This document shows positions 47,980 to 59,505 of a stretch of 64,000 bases of DNA, in pieces. The notes beneath the pieces were generated by a model that saw nothing but the letters and a program-made list of their open reading frames with translations, did not search any database and was not told where the DNA came from. Source of the DNA: Pomacea canaliculata (Eukaryota > Mollusca > Gastropoda > Architaenioglossa > Ampullariidae); contig NC_037593.1 in assembly GCF_003073045.1 (NCBI RefSeq), positions 24,733,868-24,797,867 of the forward strand, read 5' to 3'. A program made the position numbers and the translations under genes. Each line of letters starts with the position of its first letter. Position 1 is the stretch's first letter.

Positions 47980-49548
47980 ATGCTCGGCTTCAAGTTCTTG
48001 ACTTTACAGAAGGTTCGTAACATAATTCTTGGTATTAGTAACGATAAAGAATAGAACTGATCGTTGTTTTCGTTATGATAATTTCATCGGTATAAGAGTA
48101 CTGAACAAGCTCTCTGACACTATTATATTAAAGTGTATTTTCTAGACACAAGTATATTATAATCTATAATACGTGTGTATCTGCTATAAGAGGAGTCGTT
48201 TTCCTGTACACATGGGTGTCCTCTCGCCTGCTTGACCAAGTCTTTGTTTATGAATATAAATAACAGATGGTACTTAAGCTTGTTTTCTATTCGAAATTCA
48301 TCATTATAATAACCGATTATCTGTTCAAGTAGAATATCAGCTGGCAGTAAGTTATAGATGAACTACTTGAACTATGGGTACTTTCCAAATCAAATGTACA
48401 TTGTACGCTAAAAAAAAATAATTTAATAACCTTTGTTGCAGAGAAAGTTTCTTCTGGTGATTGTCGTTGTAGCCAGCGTCAATGTGATTGCATTCTTTGC
48501 CATCGGCTTAAAAATCACGTTACAAAAGGCTAACAAAGGCAGTATAGAGTACAGACAGCTGCACCCCGATGAACAGAAAGTCTTGGTTTATCACTGCCCT
48601 TGGGATGTCAAGTGCGGAGGCCTGGGTGACCGACAGAAGGGAATCGTGGGCGGCTTCGTGCTCTCCGCCATGTTGAACCGCACGTTCAAGATCCACATGC
48701 CCTTGCACCCAGAATGCAATTTGGATTTCTTCCTGACCCCAAGCGAGCTGGACTGGCGGGTACGCAGCACGGAACTGGCCCACCCGGATCAGCAGAGTTT
48801 GCTGGCGATGGACGGGGACAACATCGATGTCATTCAGAGTCTCCTGAAGAAGGACAACCTGCAGGCGGAGCTCCCCAGCACGTACGTCCTCTTCCGCAGC
48901 AATATGGAGATCGTGCAGTACCTCCTACAACACCCGGCGGCCAAGAAGGTGGAGTGGCTGCAGGGGAAATCAGTACCAGACATCTACAAGGAGGTGATAA
49001 CCAGGCTGTTCACGCCGTCCGAGCGGATTCAGAAAAAGCTGCAGAAGCTGCAATCAGACTTTCGTGCCGGAAATGCGTCTCTCATCTGCGCACAGGTGCG
49101 ACTAGGCCAGAGCGAGACGTTTGAGGACACGGAGCAGTTCTTGAATGTCCAAGTGTTTCCCGTCTTGGCGGACTTTCTAGCGCCGTACAGCACGGCTGCC
49201 ACGTCTCGGATTTTCATCTCCTCCGACTCCAAGAAGATCGTCGAGCTCGCCACCGCTCGTTTCCCGACCGTCGCCGTCACCGTCCCAGGCCCGATCACTC
49301 ACGTCGACAGGAGCAAGGGAGGCGACACCTGCGAGGGGACGGAGAAGGCGGTGGTGGAGCAGTTCCTCTTGGCGTCGTGCGACATGTTGGTGATCTCCGA
49401 GAGCGGCTTTGCCAAGATCGCCGCCTTCCTACGAGGACGAGATGATGGCTTGTATATCGTGTATAACAAGGCGACTTTTTTTTCGCATAAGATCGTGGTG
49501 GAATCTTACAGGAGAGACGAACCGGCCTTTCCCAACAGACGCTGGTGA
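47980..49548 (+). CDS. Fucosyltransferase-like type II membrane protein, paralog 2
   Basis: Two coding exons: 47980-48012 (MLGFKFLTLQK, donor GTTCGT) and 48442-49548 (acceptor TTGTTGCAG), phase 0, giving 379 residues. The upstream acceptor TTGTTCCAG at 47969 shows that the 5' UTR is spliced. A short basic tip precedes a membrane segment (about residues 13-35, with LLVIVVVASVNVIAFFAIG), then a luminal domain. Blocks shared with paralog 1: CGGLGDRQKGIVG (about 69-81), ELDW, SNMEIVQYL, ICAQVRLG (about 226-233), PGPITHVD, ISESGFAKIAAFLRGRD (about 329-345) and a terminal FP..W. As in paralog 1 a single phase-0 intron follows the tiny first exon. Likely a Golgi glycosyltransferase-fold enzyme; fucosyl transfer is inferred from motif style only. 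The two copies differ mainly in the stem and the acceptor-facing middle. NRT and NAS are potential glycosylation sites. A poly(A) signal lies at 50322-50327. Confidence 0.86.
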
Positions 49549-50800
49549 GATCTGCGGTTACGGATTTCTTTTTATATGGGTTTTCCCACCATTTTTACCT
49601 CCATTTGTACTTAAAAGTTTCTGATCGACTCAAATCCCAGTTGGCTTGAATTCCAGTTACTAGCAGTGAGACAGATCGCCATTTTTTAAGTCGTACTATT
49701 ATGAAGCCACCGGAGGGTTGTTTGTACACAAATGTGTGTGTATGAGTGAGTGATATAACATGTATACACTGATTTATTTTGACGATGATTGATGATTGTT
49801 GATATTGATATCTCTATATAGATGGATTTATATTTGCACTTTCATACACTTTCCTCTCCACATAATTATTTTCGGACATAAAGATGTGTGAAAGTTTTAA
49901 TCTTTATGACTAGCAGGTCTAAATATGTAAGTCAGTGCCTCGGGTATAAAAGTATAAAATCATTTTGTGAAAGAATGTGCATATGTGCGCGTGTTCCCTG
50001 TTTAATGTGCAATAACAGTTGTCGATATTTTTTGTAAACCATCAGAATCATATCTCATGCACTTTATGATAATTATGCCCAACATCTTCTCATGGCAGCT
50101 CTCACACTTGGGTACATTCATTTGACATATCTTCTACCTTCCATCATTCTCTGTCTCTCTCCTTTGTTCTTTTTCTCTCACATCACGCACATTACAGGCT
50201 ACATCTGTTTTGAGATTGACGATATTTGTATACAGCATCTGAAAATAGCCGTTTTCTAGTTTGTATATACATGTTTATATATATATATTACTATGTGTAA
50301 ATGTAAATAACTAAAGATATCAATAAAGTGATAAAAAGTAATGAAGTGAACAGGATTTATATACGACTGAAGGATCACCAGCACATAACAGAGAAACAGT
50401 GATAAATTAATTTGGCCGCCTCTTTTAAATGTATCTGCAACAAGGACAGCTAGTCGATGTCTACATCTCTTCTCACTCTGTCACTCGCACTTACCACTTC
50501 TTTCTTGTCATTGGCTGTTTGTTATAACAGTTTGAAGAAAAACAGTTGTGCATAAAAAAACTTTCAACACAGCACACCCAGGGTATTCACATTACCCTAA
50601 TTGCTAGTCTGATTGCTGTTGTGTCCATGATTAGAGGCAAGTGTCGCAGGACACGGAGCCAGTGATGTAGAGGTCTGTTTTATAACGTCCTCAAAGTGCA
50701 ATTACAAACAAGTATTTTTATTTTTCCTGGAAATTGGTTTGTCTGCCAACAGTAACATGAGAACATGTCACATAAAACAAAACACAATTTATGAAAGAAA
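49549..50800. other. 3' UTR of paralog 2 and flank
   Basis: AT-rich sequence to AATAAA at 50322, the likely transcript end, then a non-coding flank. No other gene is seen. Confidence 0.5.
50322..50327 (+). terminator. Poly(A) signal of paralog 2
   Basis: AATAAA about 0.77 kb after the stop in an AT-rich 3' UTR-like stretch. Usage is inferred. Confidence 0.5.
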
Positions 50801-51035
50801 ACCATTCGACTTCATCGAATTCACAATCGAACATCAAGGGATCTATGAAAAAACTCCAGTTACTGAAGGTTCGAGTTAAGAAGTTTGTCGAAAAAAGAAC
50901 ATTTTGTTCACTGTGGACGTTTAATTTTAACCAAGTTTTTATTTCTTGCCATACTTTAAAGACACTCCGGCACCCTGCAGAGACGGAGAACTTTGGCTTA
51001 CGGAAGGTCGACTAATAGAAGTTCGATTGTACATA
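50800..51035. mobile_element. Possible pogo/Tigger-type MITE
   Basis: Both ends carry TCGA-rich words (CATTCGACTTCATCGAATTC; on the other strand ACAATCGAACTTCTATTAG), and GTTCGAGTTAAGAAG lies inside. This 'cgaacct..taactcgaa' style is that of Tigger MITEs. The inverted repeats are imperfect and no TA duplication could be confirmed. Confidence 0.3.
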
Positions 51036-52078
51036 AAAATATATATATAGGTAGTAGATAAAACCATTCATGTCTCTTCCATTCCTGTGTTCAGCAACAA
51101 TTAGGTAGATGATGAGCAATGAAGGAGAAGATACATTATTGTAAAAAAGCAGAAAAAAGAGGGGGAAAGTAGAAGTTTTGTTTACTTGATATCCGTGTAA
51201 GGTTTTTTTCTTTTTATCAAAATTTAAAATGAAATGGCGCCCTTTCTAGTAAAGCGTATATTTCTAGTATATGTCGAGTATATGTCTGACCACAAAATTG
51301 CATACACGTCCGTGGTCTGATCGAAAATGGCGCTCGTGTCGGCATCTTTGAGCAGCTAATTACATGATCTCAGTCTAATTAAAAGCCTTGGCCTGTGCAT
51401 AATTCGTCTTTTCTTTGCGGGGAAGCAATCGAGGGAGGAAACCTCCTCAATCCTGAGGATTGCTTCAGCTACCTCCCTTGATCTGTTGTCGCCACAAATC
51501 AACATTACACACCTACTGAGAAGTTTTGTTTTTTTTAATGAGCCTAAATCAGCTATAAAATCATTTCTATTTCTGACATTTCATACAGTAAATTTGAATG
51601 AGTGATTTAAAAAAGTTTTAGAAAGAACTACAGGTAAAAATAGTACAGATTTTAAATGACACAAAAAAATCTGGAGATGAGCACAGCTCGTACAATAACA
51701 TGGGGTCTAATGACTGCATCATGTCATGATACAGTATTATAGTCAGTATCATAGAGCATATATTTTTATTTATACTAGATTACCATTTGAAGCAGCAAAC
51801 ATGAGTCACTAGATACATTCATTTTAAATCCATACAAACTTCCTTGCGACGTTTAAAACAATAATGAAGATATTTAGCAAGGTTGTTCAGGTGAGAAACA
51901 TCTTCAAAACAGAGTGGAGTATGATGGCTGGGATCTTTTGACTATGTAGAAATTCGAGTCGCAGATCTTCTAGATGGCGGCACTGGAATCATCGTCATCA
52001 TTTCACGCGCTCCTTCATCAGGACTGTCGTCTTTCTCTCATCTTCTTCAACCTGTTCCTCCGAAACTTCTTGCGTGAA
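51036..52078. other. Non-coding stretch
   Basis: AT-rich; no gene or clear repeat was recognised. Confidence 0.5.
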
Positions 52079-52357
52079 TCATGAGTCATGACAAAATATG
52101 CTGTCATCCAAATAGGTGGCAGCATCTACAACAACGTGCACTTCGCTTGTGACATCCAGACGATTAAGCACAAGACTGGCAGCTAAATAGATATGTATCC
52201 CGTCCCGATGGGCCACTCGTCGCTGAAGTCCAAAGGATCCAGTTTCATTCTGTCCAACAGTCTTGTCAGCAAAGTATGGGGGAGGGAAGCAGAAGGAGCT
52301 GCTAGAAACGTTAGAGAGTGGAACCATCTTAGAGACCTCGACCCTTCCCGTAACCAT
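52079..52357 (-). CDS. Uncharacterised 92-codon frame
   Basis: This frame starts with MVTGRVEVSKMVPLSNVS and contains FCFPPPYFADKTVGQNETG and SLVLNRLDVTSEVHVVVDA. The composition is protein-like, without low complexity, and the frame continues after the stop with a Glu/Lys-rich run (FTQEVSEEQVEEDERK). I do not recognise the family. It could be a degenerate exon of a host gene or part of a transposable element; no splice sites are clear. No signal peptide or membrane segment is visible. Confidence 0.3.
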   Translation of the reverse strand: MVTGRVEVSKMVPLSNVSSSSFCFPPPYFADKTVGQNETGSFGLQRRVAHRDGIHIYLAASLVLNRLDVTSEVHVVVDAATYLDDSIFCHDS

Positions 52358-52659
52358 AGCAAATAAATAAAACTAACAATGAAGTTTTTGTCTCCCCCAC
52401 CCTCCTACACACATCCTTACAACCATTAAGTCAAAAAGACCAGGTGTCGTTGACATGACAAACACACACAAGCGAAAGAAAGAATGAGAAAGAAAGGAAA
52501 AGGAATGTTGGTATGCAGGGTAGAGAGTGGATATTATTTAGATTTTGTGTTTTCTTTGAAAAACTTGAGACAAGCACAGTTCCGTTTCAAGTGACATACA
52601 TCTCTTCCTAAACCAAGGCCCTCCGTTTCCCTATCCCCCCTATTCCATCCTCAGATGTC

Positions 52660-52888
52660 GTGAAGGGAGGTGGGTGGGTGAGAGGTGGGTGGGAGGGTTT
52701 GTGCTGAGAAACAAGATGACGGTGGCGTTGCTGTCACAGGGGGAGACAAATGAGAAGTTTTTGCATAAGAGACAGACGCGGAAAGGACTCATTTGGCGAC
52801 GTGGACAGGACGACCACTCACCTGCTGAGAGGCGTTTGGCGAGGTCTCTACCTGTACTCCTCAGTCAGTCCGTGCAACTTCTTTAGAG
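52660..52888 (+). promoter_or_regulatory. 5' UTR exon of secreted gene A
   Basis: The stretch CTCACCTGCTGAGAGGCG...CGAGG...CACCTGTA-like up to the donor AGAG|GTAAGG (52889) aligns with the minus-strand exon at 61836-62062 of gene B, and further upstream both share TTGCWGTCACA followed by a G run. Gene A's coding start lies one base after an acceptor (TCTGAAG at 55267), which calls for such an upstream exon. The 5' border is approximate and no TATA box is seen. The in-frame ATGs inside it do not read into gene A. Confidence 0.55.
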
Positions 52889-55267
52889 GTAAGGTCGTTT
52901 TGACGTTCTTCCCTTCTTTAAAACATCTCTTTACAAAGTTTAGAACATTGTATACTTCATTTAATCTTTGTTTCCACAATCAAAGAATGGGTGTTCAAAG
53001 CCTTGTAGGATTTAATTAATTCAAAGGTCATTTTTTTTAATCCTGAATACATAGTGGTGTGAGCAATGAGCTAAGGATGTTAATGTGTATATGTTGCTGT
53101 CTTTTAGAGCATTTTTCAGCATCGCAGCACTTTTATAATTCTTGGCAAAATATCATGACATACATTTCAGATCTTATGAGAAATATTAGGGAGGGCTTTG
53201 GTAGAAGGTAGAGTGAATGCGCGCGCAAGTTTTTGGCAGAGCGCTATTACAAGGTAACAGCTCGATCCTCTTGAATAGAAGGAAGAGAGGGTCGGGTACG
53301 ATAAAGTCTTCAGGTTTTGTCATTTATTTTAGCTGCAGTCTGTCAACGCATGCGCGTAGAAATGTCTCGTTGATGGCATCCTGCTACATTTTTTTATCCT
53401 TCTTCACGTCGTCAGCCTGGATTCCTTTAACATTCTTTGGCGCCCTTGTTCTTTGCTTTGTGTAAGTGGGACCAAGGCCTGGCTGTTGGTTGTAACTACA
53501 TTTTTTTTATTTAGGTCCAACTGCGTTTTTGTATGAACGCTAATGTCAGTCGTCTTCCTTGCGCTTCAATGCAAACAAATGCTAATAATAATTTAATAAT
53601 AATAAAAAAATTAAAAGGAAAGGTTCACAGCAAACTTTTCTAGTCAGTGGGGAGCTGCAGCTAAAAACTTGATGGGCGTTGACCTTCTTTGTCAGTCAAG
53701 TTCTCACAAATTTCCTGTTTGTCCCACCTTTCCCCGTGCGCAGCGATAATTCGTAAACAAAAAGAAGTACAAACAAGTCTTTGAGTGACATGCACGGCAG
53801 GTGGGCATTGTGTTTACCTGAGACGACAAAGACGTTGTTGACTTGATAAAATAAAAACAAACGTAAGAAGGTTTAAAATGTTAGGATTCACGATCATTAT
53901 TCCCAGTCACACCTTTGTAGAACATCGCACAATTGTTCTTGGCTGCGATCTGTCAACTCACAACGCAACGTGACATCTAGTTAAGCATGAACTTTGACCT
54001 TCCTTATAAATAATGACTCGTCTCTCGCGGAAAAAGAAAAATGAAGAGAAAGCATTCTTGTTCTCTTGATTGAGTGGTCACGACGTGTGACGTAGATGTA
54101 AGTTAACGAATGTAAGCGGTGCGTCACGTGGATCTCGCTCGCACGCGCTCGTCCTGTGGTCGCTCGTATGTCACGCTGCGTGACGTGACTCGTCCTGTGA
54201 GGGGATGGGAAGATGGATGATGGCAAGGATAAGGTTGACATCGCAAGGGTCTGCCACTGAGGTCAGGTTCTGAAGCGGACCACTTGTAGACAAGAAGGAA
54301 GACTTGTAAGGAAGAAGGATCCTCTCGAGAAAATCAAAACTGAGGCCGAGTCGCATTTTTTTTTTTAACGGATGGCTTGCTGACAACGGAGAGCAGGAAA
54401 GAGAAAACTACATTTTTTTGTCTTCACGCTAAGTTCTCTCTCCGTGTGTCTGTGTGTGTGAATAAAAAAGCTTAGCTGTTGAATGATGTGTACATATTCA
54501 TCTTATTTTGTGTATCACACACGTCTTTGTTTTTACTTCAATCGCTGATAATAAAATACATTTTATTTTGAAAAGGACGTTGAACCATCAAATAAACAGT
54601 TCAGATTTTTTTTCTCTCTCTCTCTCCCAACTCTTTCTCTCTTTCCTCACTCACACTTTGCCATCTCTACGTCAAACCCGGACATTCGAAATTTTTCCTT
54701 TCTTTAAAAAAAATAATCATGTCAAGGGCGGCGGGCCTCACCTCGTGAAGGATTCTCGGCATTGTTTGTGTTATTGTTGTTGTCGTTGTTAACTCAGGTG
54801 TTGTAATGTTGTTTTAAAAGACTTAAATGTTCGAGTGCCCGTACATTTTTAGATCACCGCGACTATTAGAAAAGCAGATAAACATCACCACCCGCACTTA
54901 CACATACATGCATGTATATCCATCTCCTCCATAAAGACACACACGCACACACACTTTTGATCGTGTCTTTAAAAGACATTCCCATAAAACAACGCGCTAT
55001 CTAATAAGAAAAAATATCCTAAACATTACAGATAATTTTAAATTATTAAATATAAAAGTAATAAAATTCACCTCAGTATTGTTTTATTCGTTCTTTACAC
55101 CTTTCTTCATGTGTAGTCTTCAGCACACCTCAATGCTCAATCGCCCCTAATATTAATTCAAAAAATAAAGCATTGATTATTAGCAGAGATTATGAGTCTT
55201 CGAAAATGAAATTTATGGTAGAAGTACACTATCATTATGTTTCTTTATGTTTTCTTTCCGTCTGAAG
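52889..55267 (+). other. Intron 1 of gene A
   Basis: About 2.4 kb between the inferred 5' UTR exon and the acceptor TTTCCGTCTGAAG. It holds AT-rich DNA and CT/CA low complexity (54610-54650). No other gene is recognised. Confidence 0.45.
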
Positions 55268-56634
55268 ATGGCATTTCTTGTTCTTTTGGCTGTCATTGCG
55301 GGATTGGCTGCCTCTTCAAGTGCTAGAGGTAAGTGTTACAACAAGGCAACGCTGACCACAATAAAAACATGTTAAAATATATTGTTATAGTTTGAAACAT
55401 CCAGCTGGAAATTGAATGAAATTTATTTATTTTTAATCACAGCATTTCTGATGTCGTTGAACTGATTATTTATTATTATTAATTATTTATTTATTTTTAA
55501 TCACAGGGTATCTGATGTCGTTGAGCTGAACGTGAAGTGTATTAGTGCAGAAAAGAGAGAGAGTATTGACATACTGTATATGCAATCTGTTTACATATTT
55601 CAGAGTACAGTTGTACTGTGGACGATAACCTGTGTACTAGTAATGGTGTACAGACCATAATCATACAGAACGTGCGCATGTGCTGTCCGCACGGGGCTAC
55701 CTTCCAGCTCAACAACTCACAGTGCATCTGTGTAGAGGACACCCGGGGTGCGTCTATCCTTTTTTTTCTGTTTTTCTACCCATTCTTTTTTCTTTCTTTT
55801 ACCCCCTACTACCAGTTGTCTATCAGTCGATCCCTCCAGCCAGATTCAGTATTTCCTTTTTTTCATGAATGTGTTGAGATGCCTTATAAACAACAACAAC
55901 AACAACAGGCTAGAGTTTCGTCATGGCTGACTCGTTTGCTCCCTGTTTCCGGCCATGCGCAGAAGAGCCGTGCCGGGAAGGGATACAGAGCTGTCGAGAC
56001 GCCAACAGCTTTTCCACCAACTCACGCGGCATCGTGCGCTGCTGCATGCCGGGATACGCCATCAACAGCGTCAGCAGCAGCTTCGTCAACGGTCACCTCG
56101 TTGACATCTGCACGTGCACACGCACGGGTAGTGGCGGCTTCCTGTCCTCCTTCATGGGATTGGACAACACCGGTCAGGTGATGATCAGTTCCGGTAACGG
56201 CGGGGCTCAAGTCTATCCTTCCGCCAGGGGCTCCACCGTCAACATGACAGGTATGATCAGCGGGTTTGAGAGATCTGGTCTTTGCTTTCTCCTTTTCGTC
56301 TAAAAATTAAATTTGAAAATAATTCAAATCTTTACAGACACATGAAAAGGAGATAGAACGTCTTTCTCGAGACAGCAGTTTAGAGGTCCATATCGTTACG
56401 TCTCCCTACGTCTCATTACGTCTTCTTACGTCTGCAGAAGTCCGCGAGAAGTGGCGCCAGATGGGGGAAGGGTGGAAGCAGTGGGGCCAGCAGTTCGGGA
56501 ACAACTTCCGCACGTGGGGGCAGAACTTCGCCAGAAGCATGCACCACACCGGGCGAGAATTGGCCCGCAGCCTGACGGGAACGTTGCACAATACACTGCA
56601 GCGGACTCTGGGCTCTCTCTTCAAATCCTTCTAG
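55268..56634 (+). CDS. Secreted cysteine-rich protein A, two six-Cys modules
   Basis: Four coding exons: 55268-55328, 55604-55747, 55963-56250 and 56438-56634, all junctions GT-AG and phase 1, giving 229 residues. Residues 1-19 form a signal peptide (MAFLVLLAVIAGLAASSSA). Exons 2 and 3 each encode one module with spacing C-x6-C-x15-CC-x(12 or 21)-C-x-C; in exon 3 it is followed by a Gly/Ser/Asn-rich segment (FLSSFMGLDNTGQVMISSG). The last exon encodes a Trp-rich amphipathic tail with WRQMGEGWKQWGQQF and then Arg/Leu/Phe-rich helix to SLFKSF. Gene B, convergent at 59.5-61.4 kb, shares signal type, exon phase, module and tail. I do not recognise the family; an extracellular defence, mucus or matrix role is speculation. 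No canonical AATAAA was found soon after the stop. Confidence 0.85.
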
Positions 56635-57409
56635 GGACAGCGACACTGTCTACAGTCTACAATCCTGTCTACAAACTAGAGACAATAGTGTAATTTACAG
56701 TCTATAAATTGAAGACAACATTCAAATATATGCCAACAGTCTACAGCCTACATCTTATCTCTTTCTCTCTCACACACACACACAAAGCAGAAAAGAGGAC
56801 ATCCTCAGCGATGAGACACATGGACACATTCTATCATCAGAAAGAGTAACACAAGAAACTTTCTATCTGTCAACACTCTGATAAAACATATTGTAAATCA
56901 TACATGTAAATGATGCTTCTAGTCTGCACAATCTGTTGGTGCTTTTTATTATTAGTGTTGTAGCTGCTGTTATTGCCATTATTGGAGGGAATGAAGCAAG
57001 AATAATAATCTTATTTTTTAAAATACGTTCGTGACAATGTGGGATCTGCTAAAGTTTGATGTATCACTTTGAAGACCTAATCTCTGAGTCTGCTTAAAGA
57101 TGTGGTTGTCAGCTTTAGGGAAATGTAAATAATTATATACCTCTTTAATTATTCATTACACTTATTTTTTTAATTGTTTCTCTCATCTTCTCTTTGTAAC
57201 CAAGTTGTCGGGGGGTGTGGTTAAATGATAAGATTTTATCCCACACGCTCAACCAGATGCAGGAAGAGAGCAGTCCGATGTCTTGTCCTTTATTGAAAGG
57301 GTTTGGCTGCATCCCTCTACAGCAAGTTTCAGCATCCAGTCGTGAGCGGAAGCTGTCTGTCCCTCATTCTGTCGTGTCGCTGATCGAATCTCCAGCACGT
57401 CTGTCATCC
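56635..57409. other. 3' flank of gene A
   Basis: Likely 3' UTR followed by non-coding DNA; a short (CA)n run lies at 56771-56784. No gene is seen. Confidence 0.5.
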
Positions 57410-57603
57410 GTTGGTTGGTTTATTTAGTTGGAAAGTGGAATTTTGCACTACGAGGAAGGGGAGGAAACCTTGAGATGATTTTTGCACTGTGGAGGAAAGA
57501 GAGAAGGAGAAAACCAAAGAAAACTGCTGACACCCAGCCCTCGGATATAGGTACAGAGAGTTGTGACGAGCGAATGTTTTAACCACTACACTACCGGGCA
57601 TCT
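57410..57603 (-). mobile_element. tRNA-derived SINE-like element, minus strand
   Basis: Read on the minus strand it begins GATGCCCGGTAGTGTAGTGG, with a good pol III A-box-like TAGTGTAGTGG (57582-57592), and continues with TTGGTTTTCTCC and a CCTCCCCTTCC-rich body to an (AACC)-rich 3' end. The B box is degenerate. The head and body style match the element at 2471-2669. Confidence 0.5.
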
Positions 57604-59085
57604 TAGCGTTTGTCGTCCCATCATAGCTCTGCCCTTGTATACCCCGGGTAGTCCCTTCAATCAGCACCTTTAGCCCTACCACCCAACACACTTTGTGGGG
57701 GCAATTGAGCATCTCCCGCCTAAATATAATCCACCGCCGACCCTCCACATCTCCACACGAAGTGAACAAGGAGCTCTGACTTGCACTAAGATCTTAAACT
57801 TTTTTGTCTTTCTTCTCTGGCATCTCACATGGTTAGTTTGTTTGTCCACACCCACCTCTAACAACGACATTTCTAAGATAGGGTAAAGAAGGTTAATTCG
57901 TTTGTAATGATCGCTGTACATATTCTCTGCCTGTAGCAACCCTTTGCTTTATGCAGACTATACCAGTCTTCATGGAATTTCGACCAAGACTTGCACTGAT
58001 AAAGCTTCTCTATGATGGACCCACCCACGCACGTTGGGACCAAATCACTTACATTTAAGTTGTAAATGAATAATGTACAGAGATTGCACATGTTTACGTT
58101 GAATAAAAAATAAATTTTAATGTGTGAGATTTTTGTTTTGTTTTGTTTGGGGTTTTTTGTTGAAGGGCTTGTATTTTAACTTCACACGCACCTGTTCATA
58201 GTCTTAATCTGTCACTGATCATTGTCTTAGTAGTCTGGTGGTGCCAAGACAACAGAAGACTGTGTGGATAGGAGCAAATAGTTTAATCATTGTTGTTGTT
58301 GTCAGATATCAGCAGTGTGAATCTTGCTCACGTTGAATACACATCGAGCGTCGCGTCAAGCTAGAGTTCAATGCTTGGGTCCCTCGCTCCTTTTTATTTT
58401 TGCTCAGAAGAACTGTGTCGGGAAGAGATTCTCTCCTCGTCGCACACTGTTGCATGCCAACAAACAGGAAGCATAAGAAAGCCAGGGACATGGGGGAACG
58501 TGGGAAACATGGTCAATTTGGTCGACATAACATAGCAAAATATGAAAATCCATCAATAGTATGGCTAAAATCCCACAAGCAGGTAACAAGCACACACACA
58601 CACACAGACATGATGACATGATGACATCTTTAATACCAATGACTCATGGTCATTAGGAGGGGAGATACAAACATATTTACTATACAAAACAGCCTGTTCA
58701 ACAGCAGTCTCTAGGTAAATTACATTTTTCATATGATTTGAACCTAAGTATAATATATTATGGTCATCCGGCATATTTTCTTTCCTAAGGGGCATGACTG
58801 TTATATATATATTTAGATATTTCATTATTGTTTCATTTACCTATATAGTAGTTAAAACATTACCTATTGAATAGCACGGTATTTACAGGTGCTTCTAAGT
58901 ATACCCAAGCAATTCACTTATTCCAAAAATATACAATAAATCAATACACAAAATTCCCACATACATATACAAGTCTACCCACTAACCCTCTCAGGTAGGT
59001 AATACTCACAGATATCTGCACAGAGAGAGGAGGAGAGAAAGGAAGAGAAATCCACTTACGTTGTTAATGAAAGGGAGATGATGCG

Positions 59086-59116
<31 letters not shown>

Positions 59117-59505
59117 AAAACGCGTTTGAAATGTTTGTTTATATTTAAGCACAGCTTGCATCGACAGGTCAGGACCGTTATCAAACCGTTTTGAAGTGAC
59201 GTACAAACTTAAAAAAAAAAAAAAGTCTGAACAGTCTCGCCTATCATTTTTCACATCCTGTTGACGACTTGAAAGAGGGAGACAAGTGTAAAATGGCGGT
59301 GTACATAAGCTGAAAGACGAATCCCTCCCATTACCATGAAAACATAAAAATTTCTGAAACGCCTTTAGAAACGCACTAGGATTACAGACGATAAAAGATT
59401 TCTGTCGACTGTGAACAGTCTATTGTATAGAAATGTTCTGTCCTGTGTTGTCTGTAATGGATATGTGTGTATTATCTTTCACAATTACCGACGTGAATGC
59501 GTGAG
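57604..59505. other. Non-coding spacer between convergent genes A and B
   Basis: GA-rich low complexity at 59026-59117 and AT-rich DNA. No third gene was found between A and B. Confidence 0.45.
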
